Origin: Chloroflexota bacterium
Lineage (GTDB): Bacteria > Chloroflexota > Anaerolineae > Anaerolineales > Anaerolineaceae
Reading direction: 5' to 3'
Length of the DNA stretch: 38,883 bases
Assembly: GCA_021372725.1 (NCBI GenBank)
Contig: JAJFTV010000036.1
Span: forward strand, 1 to 38,883
The notes under the pieces were generated by a model that was not told the DNA's origin, ran no database searches, and saw only the letters and a program-made list of their open reading frames with translations. Positions 35,358 through 38,883 of this stretch are shown here, in pieces. The position numbers were made by a program, and so were the translations under genes. Every line of letters begins with the position of its first letter. Positions within the stretch are counted from its first letter, which is position 1.

Positions 35358-38096
35358 CTATTGTTCAGATAAATTTGTGGTAATGTATTCCCCGGTCATC
35401 TGAACAGCCGTTGGCAGTTTGTCGGCAAATTTACCGCCTGCCTGGGCTAATGTGGATTTACCACCGCCACCGCCGCCAATTTCCTTCGCCAAAACACGCA
35501 CCATTTTTACCGCATCCAATCCTCTCGCAACAAGGTCTTCTGTTACTGCGATGATCAGGACAGGCTTTTCGTTACTGACAGAACCCAATACCGCCACACC
35601 GGATGGATATCTGTTCTTAAATTGATCAGATAATGATCTCAATGTATCGATGTCTGCATCCGGGATTATCCCGGCTAATACCGGGATGCCGTTCACAATC
35701 CGGGTGTTTTTCAATTGCTCATCGAATGCAAAATTGGCATTCTTTTGAATGAGCTGTTGGATCTGTTTTTTCGCCTGATCCAGTTCCTCGAGCAATCCGG
35801 TTATCTTGGCAGGAACTTCTTCTGATCCTGTGTTTAATATTCGGGAGGATCGCTTTAATGCGTCCAATTGTGTACGAACAACTTCATAAGCGCCTTCGCC
35901 GGTTACCGCCTCAATTCTGCGTATTCCGGATGCAATACTCCCTTCACTTTGAATCAGGAAAATGCCAATCTCACCTGTATTTTCCACATGGGTTCCTCCG
36001 CATAGTTCATAAGAAATGGTTTCATGATTTCCAATCCTGACTGTACGGACAACCTGGCCATATTTCTCTCCGAATAAAGCCGTTGCGCCATCTTTGACAG
36101 CTTCATCCAGATTTTTATGCGCTATCCTCAATTCAATTTCCGAGTAGATATCACGATTTACAATTTCTTCAATTTGATGAAGCTCTTCTGCGGTAATGGC
36201 TTCCGGATGCGTAAAATCAAACCTCAGGTATTCCGGTGATACAAGCGAGCCCGACTGGCGGGCATGCTCACCCAATACCTTCTGTAATGCTGCATGGAGT
36301 AAATGGGTTGCTGTATGATTACGCATAATGGCCATCCGCCGGCGATGATCCACCCTGGCAATGGTTGCATCACCAATCTGCGGAGAGCCCTTCACAACCT
36401 TGCCGGATATGGCGATCATCCCTGCCGCAACTCGATGTGAATTCTCCACGGCAATTTCCCATGTGCCATTGAGTTCTGTGAGCCAGCCTGTATCGGCCAC
36501 CTGACCGCCCGATTCGATGTAAAAAGGTGAACTCGGAATAACAACCTCAATCTGATCCCCAGGCTCTGCCTGCACTGCAAGAATACCATTTTTGAGGATC
36601 ACCAACAGCTCACCGGTTCTTTCCAAATCTGAATACGGATTATATTCAACGCCCTCTGTTGTCAACTTGTTATTATCAACAAGATCTTCCAGGATATGCC
36701 CAAAGAAATCAGACCGTTCCATTCCACCGGATTCTGCCACTCTGCTGGCCGAGGATAGCGCCCGGTGTGCTTCCATCGCTTTCCTGAAACCCTTTTCATC
36801 CACATCATACCCGGTTTCCATGACAATATCCCGTGTAATCTCCAGAGGCAAGCCATGCGTGGCATAAAGATCGAATGCATCTTCGCCCCTTAGTATTTTG
36901 GTTTCACTTTTTGACAACAGATCCAGCATTTCGGTCAAGCGGGTCAATCCATTTTCGACCGTTTTCTGAAAGCGTACTTCTTCTCGGAAAAGCTGGTTAC
37001 GGATAATTTCCTTGCTCCTGACAAGCTCAGGATATGCATCTCCAAATTCGTTGACAACAATTTCTGAGAGTTTGTACAAAAATGGTTCCATTAATCCAAT
37101 TTTCCGGCCAAATAAAGCTGCCCGGCGAATGATCATTCGGCAAACATAATTTCTGGCAACATTCCCCGGTATGACCCCATCTGCGATTAAAAATGACGCG
37201 GTTCGAATATGATCCCCGATCACCCGATAGGGAGTGATCATTTCCTGGCGGGTTTCATCATTATGTCCGGTCAAAACCTGCAGGGTATCCAGGATGGGGG
37301 TGAATAAATCAGTTTTGTAATTCGAGTCGACATTTTGGAGTATGGAGACAATCCTTTCAAATCCCATGCCCGTATCAACATGTTTTTGCGGCAGGCTTTG
37401 GAATGTGTTTGCATCCAAACGGTTATACTGGATGAAAACAAGATTCCAGATTTCCAAAAATCTTCCGCAATCTCCATTTACTTCACATTGATGCCCTGGA
37501 ACATTTTTCCTGGTGCACCGCTCCGCTCCAAAATCGTAGTGAATTTCGCTGCACGGGCCGCAAGGGCCGGTTTCTGCCATCTCCCACAGATTATCTTTTC
37601 TCCCAAAATATAATATATGTGACGCATCTATTCCTGGTTGTATTTTCCATTGATCAAATGCTTCATCATCGGTGGGTATCTGTCCATACTCGTCTTTGAA
37701 CACGGTCATCCACAACCGTGATTTATCGAGCTGCCACACTTGTGTCAACAATTCCCAGGCCCATTGAATGGCTTCTTTTTTATAATAATCACCAAAGGAC
37801 CAATTTCCCAGCATTTCAAAAAAGGTGTGGTGGGTGTCATCCCTGCCAACCTCATCCAGATCATTGTGTTTTCCGGCTACACGCAAACACTTTTGTGAGT
37901 TGACAGCTCGTGTGTAGGGGCGTTTATCGGTTCCTAAAAAGATATCCTTGAATTGAACCATCCCTGCGTTTGTAAACAGCAAGGTTTGATCCCCCCCGGG
38001 TACCAATGAAGCAGAGGGCACAAATGTGTGATCTCTTTCCAAAAAGAACTCAATAAATGATTGGCGAATTTCAGAACCAGATAAGGTTTTTTCCAT
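35358..38096 (-). CDS. alaS: Alanine--tRNA ligase
   Basis: Class II aminoacyl-tRNA synthetase (912 aa) charging tRNA-Ala, with an editing domain that removes mischarged Ser and Gly. The N-terminal catalytic part has SFIEFFLERDHTFVPSASL and LLFTNAGMVQFKD. The editing-site zinc ligands are H594 and H598 (HTATH) and C699 and H703 (CGGTH). The C-terminal DHHA1-like domain ends with the Gly-rich GGGGGGKSTLAQAGG. GGAG lies upstream of the ATG. The gene is convergent with the pilin gene. Confidence 0.98.
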   Translation of the reverse strand: MEKTLSGSEIRQSFIEFFLERDHTFVPSASLVPGGDQTLLFTNAGMVQFKDIFLGTDKRPYTRAVNSQKCLRVAGKHNDLDEVGRDDTHHTFFEMLGNWSFGDYYKKEAIQWAWELLTQVWQLDKSRLWMTVFKDEYGQIPTDDEAFDQWKIQPGIDASHILYFGRKDNLWEMAETGPCGPCSEIHYDFGAERCTRKNVPGHQCEVNGDCGRFLEIWNLVFIQYNRLDANTFQSLPQKHVDTGMGFERIVSILQNVDSNYKTDLFTPILDTLQVLTGHNDETRQEMITPYRVIGDHIRTASFLIADGVIPGNVARNYVCRMIIRRAALFGRKIGLMEPFLYKLSEIVVNEFGDAYPELVRSKEIIRNQLFREEVRFQKTVENGLTRLTEMLDLLSKSETKILRGEDAFDLYATHGLPLEITRDIVMETGYDVDEKGFRKAMEAHRALSSASRVAESGGMERSDFFGHILEDLVDNNKLTTEGVEYNPYSDLERTGELLVILKNGILAVQAEPGDQIEVVIPSSPFYIESGGQVADTGWLTELNGTWEIAVENSHRVAAGMIAISGKVVKGSPQIGDATIARVDHRRRMAIMRNHTATHLLHAALQKVLGEHARQSGSLVSPEYLRFDFTHPEAITAEELHQIEEIVNRDIYSEIELRIAHKNLDEAVKDGATALFGEKYGQVVRTVRIGNHETISYELCGGTHVENTGEIGIFLIQSEGSIASGIRRIEAVTGEGAYEVVRTQLDALKRSSRILNTGSEEVPAKITGLLEELDQAKKQIQQLIQKNANFAFDEQLKNTRIVNGIPVLAGIIPDADIDTLRSLSDQFKNRYPSGVAVLGSVSNEKPVLIIAVTEDLVARGLDAVKMVRVLAKEIGGGGGGKSTLAQAGGKFADKLPTAVQMTGEYITTNLSEQ

Positions 38097-38124
38097 TCCT
38101 GCACTCCGGTAAATAAATAATAAT

Positions 38125-38157
38125 CCCTTTCAGGAGGAATTGTTACTCCTGAAAAGG
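38125..38157 (-). terminator. Hairpin between the C25 peptidase gene and alaS
   Basis: A 9-bp perfect core (38128-38136 with 38146-38154), extendable past one mismatch, with a 9-base loop; on the minus strand it is followed by an A/T-rich stretch (ATTATTATTTATTT). Likely terminator of the upstream C25-like gene; the T-run is imperfect. Confidence 0.55.
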
Positions 38158-38185
38158 ATTATTATAACAAATCATGTCAAATACT

Positions 38186-38883
38186 CTATCGTGAGACAGC
38201 AACTTTATCCACGTGCCCATTCCTGTCAATCCGGGCGCGTAAGTAATGCCGGTGAATTTTCTCGGCAATGGGAACTGTTTTGCTGACCGTTACAACAGTC
38301 TGACCTTTTCCGTTTTTACGTACAGACCGGTTGGTTCTGGTCTGTTTCTGGCCAAACGCATCTTCGAACCCCGGATCGGTCATCATTTGCTGCTGACTGA
38401 CATGAATATTCAATTCTTCCAATCCAGGCAGATAGATTTCGGCAATCTTTTTTACTTCATGGAGTGTCTCGGCAGAGATGTCTTGTTCAAAATCGGCCAT
38501 ATCCTCATCATCCGACATGATATTCACTTTTGGAGCAAGAATTCGCCGTACCCCGTGTTTGCTCTTCCCCTGCTGGACCGTGATCGTCGACATTGGGTCA
38601 CCGTAATAGATAAATGAAAGTAAAGTTTTCTGATCTTCCCCGTCCAGAAAACCTTGTCTTTTATCCATTTCTTTTACAAAATCAAGTTTGGCTTGAATAA
38701 ATGCCTCACCCAAACTGGTGGCGCCAGTTATGTTTTTCCAAAAATAATTTGCCAATAAATCTGCACCGATTAATGGAGTATCAATAGAGCCATAAGCAAC
38801 GCAGGTCGAGCCGATAAAGGATCCTGTGCCAATCCCCAAATACTTAAGCGCGATGGATTGATCCTCTGTTTTTCCATTTACAA
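38186..38883 (-). CDS. C25-family (gingipain-like) cysteine peptidase, C-terminal part only
   Basis: The frame is open to the last base of the window, so the N-terminus lies outside; about 232 residues are seen. The first 90 match the end of the C25/gingipain caspase-like fold: GTGSFIGSTCVAYGSIDTP, GADLLANYFWKNI, SLGEAFIQAK and FIYYGDPMSTI. The catalytic Cys and His would be further upstream, so activity cannot be judged. About 120 further residues form a charged tail with acidic (DDEDMADFEQD) and basic (RTNRSVRKNGKGQ) patches and no family I recognise. An internal TTG at 38839 is not the real start. Confidence 0.78.
   Translation of the reverse strand, partial: VNGKTEDQSIALKYLGIGTGSFIGSTCVAYGSIDTPLIGADLLANYFWKNITGATSLGEAFIQAKLDFVKEMDKRQGFLDGEDQKTLLSFIYYGDPMSTITVQQGKSKHGVRRILAPKVNIMSDDEDMADFEQDISAETLHEVKKIAEIYLPGLEELNIHVSQQQMMTDPGFEDAFGQKQTRTNRSVRKNGKGQTVVTVSKTVPIAEKIHRHYLRARIDRNGHVDKVAVSR

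Overview
The window is a dense bacterial chromosomal segment of moderate GC (mid-40s percent by eye, not computed). It carries about 28 protein genes, two structured RNA leaders and several clear terminators. I see no rRNA, tRNA, insertion sequence, phage gene or CRISPR array. The gene set points to a free-living anaerobe, most probably a Chloroflexota bacterium of the Anaerolineae type. The reasons are a Flp-type pilin of the form common there, a two-subunit glycine decarboxylase (gcvPA/gcvPB), a tungsten aldehyde:ferredoxin oxidoreductase, and many Thr/Pro/Ser-rich lipoproteins. That placement is inference; no phylogenetic marker was compared.

Layout. 1-563 (-): prepilin peptidase, cut by the window edge. 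657-5128 (+): a repair helicase/exonuclease pair (mrfA with an inserted HNH domain, then mrfB) followed by a DUF2007-type protein. 5114-5968 (-): class IV aminotransferase. 6043-9791 (+): S41 protease, C39-like lipoprotein and NAD(P)HX repair enzyme. 9812-12390 (+): a methionine unit with promoter, Met-rich leader peptide, attenuator, metA and metY. 12457-17695 (+): M23-like lipoprotein behind an inverted repeat, MurJ, and a DUF2807 lipoprotein. 17710-18813 (-): NAD-kinase-like protein. 18888-24516 (+): glutaminyl cyclase, GNAT protein, sirtuin, Dus, lipid acyltransferase and CDP-alcohol phosphatidyltransferase. 24520-26361 (-): glmS behind a probable expanded glmS ribozyme. 26780-30343 (-): aldehyde:ferredoxin oxidoreductase and an ARMT1-like DUF89 protein. 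30407-31699 (+): MFS transporter. 31833-35024 (+): gcvH-gcvPA-gcvPB. 35140-35289 (+): a 49-residue Flp pilin. 35358-38096 (-): alaS. 38186-38883 (-): C-terminal part of a gingipain-like C25 peptidase.

How the parts work together. MetA has Glu at position 111, which predicts acetyl-CoA use, and MetY would consume the O-acetylhomoserine, so the pair forms a direct-sulfhydrylation route to homocysteine. Upstream is a complete four-segment attenuator whose leader peptide has four Met codons within six codons; this is the most striking regulatory element in the window. GlmS makes glucosamine-6-phosphate and appears to be controlled by a self-cleaving RNA. GcvH/PA/PB form the P and H parts of glycine cleavage; GcvT is not in the window. 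The prepilin peptidase and the Flp pilin are natural partners although they lie at opposite ends of the window.
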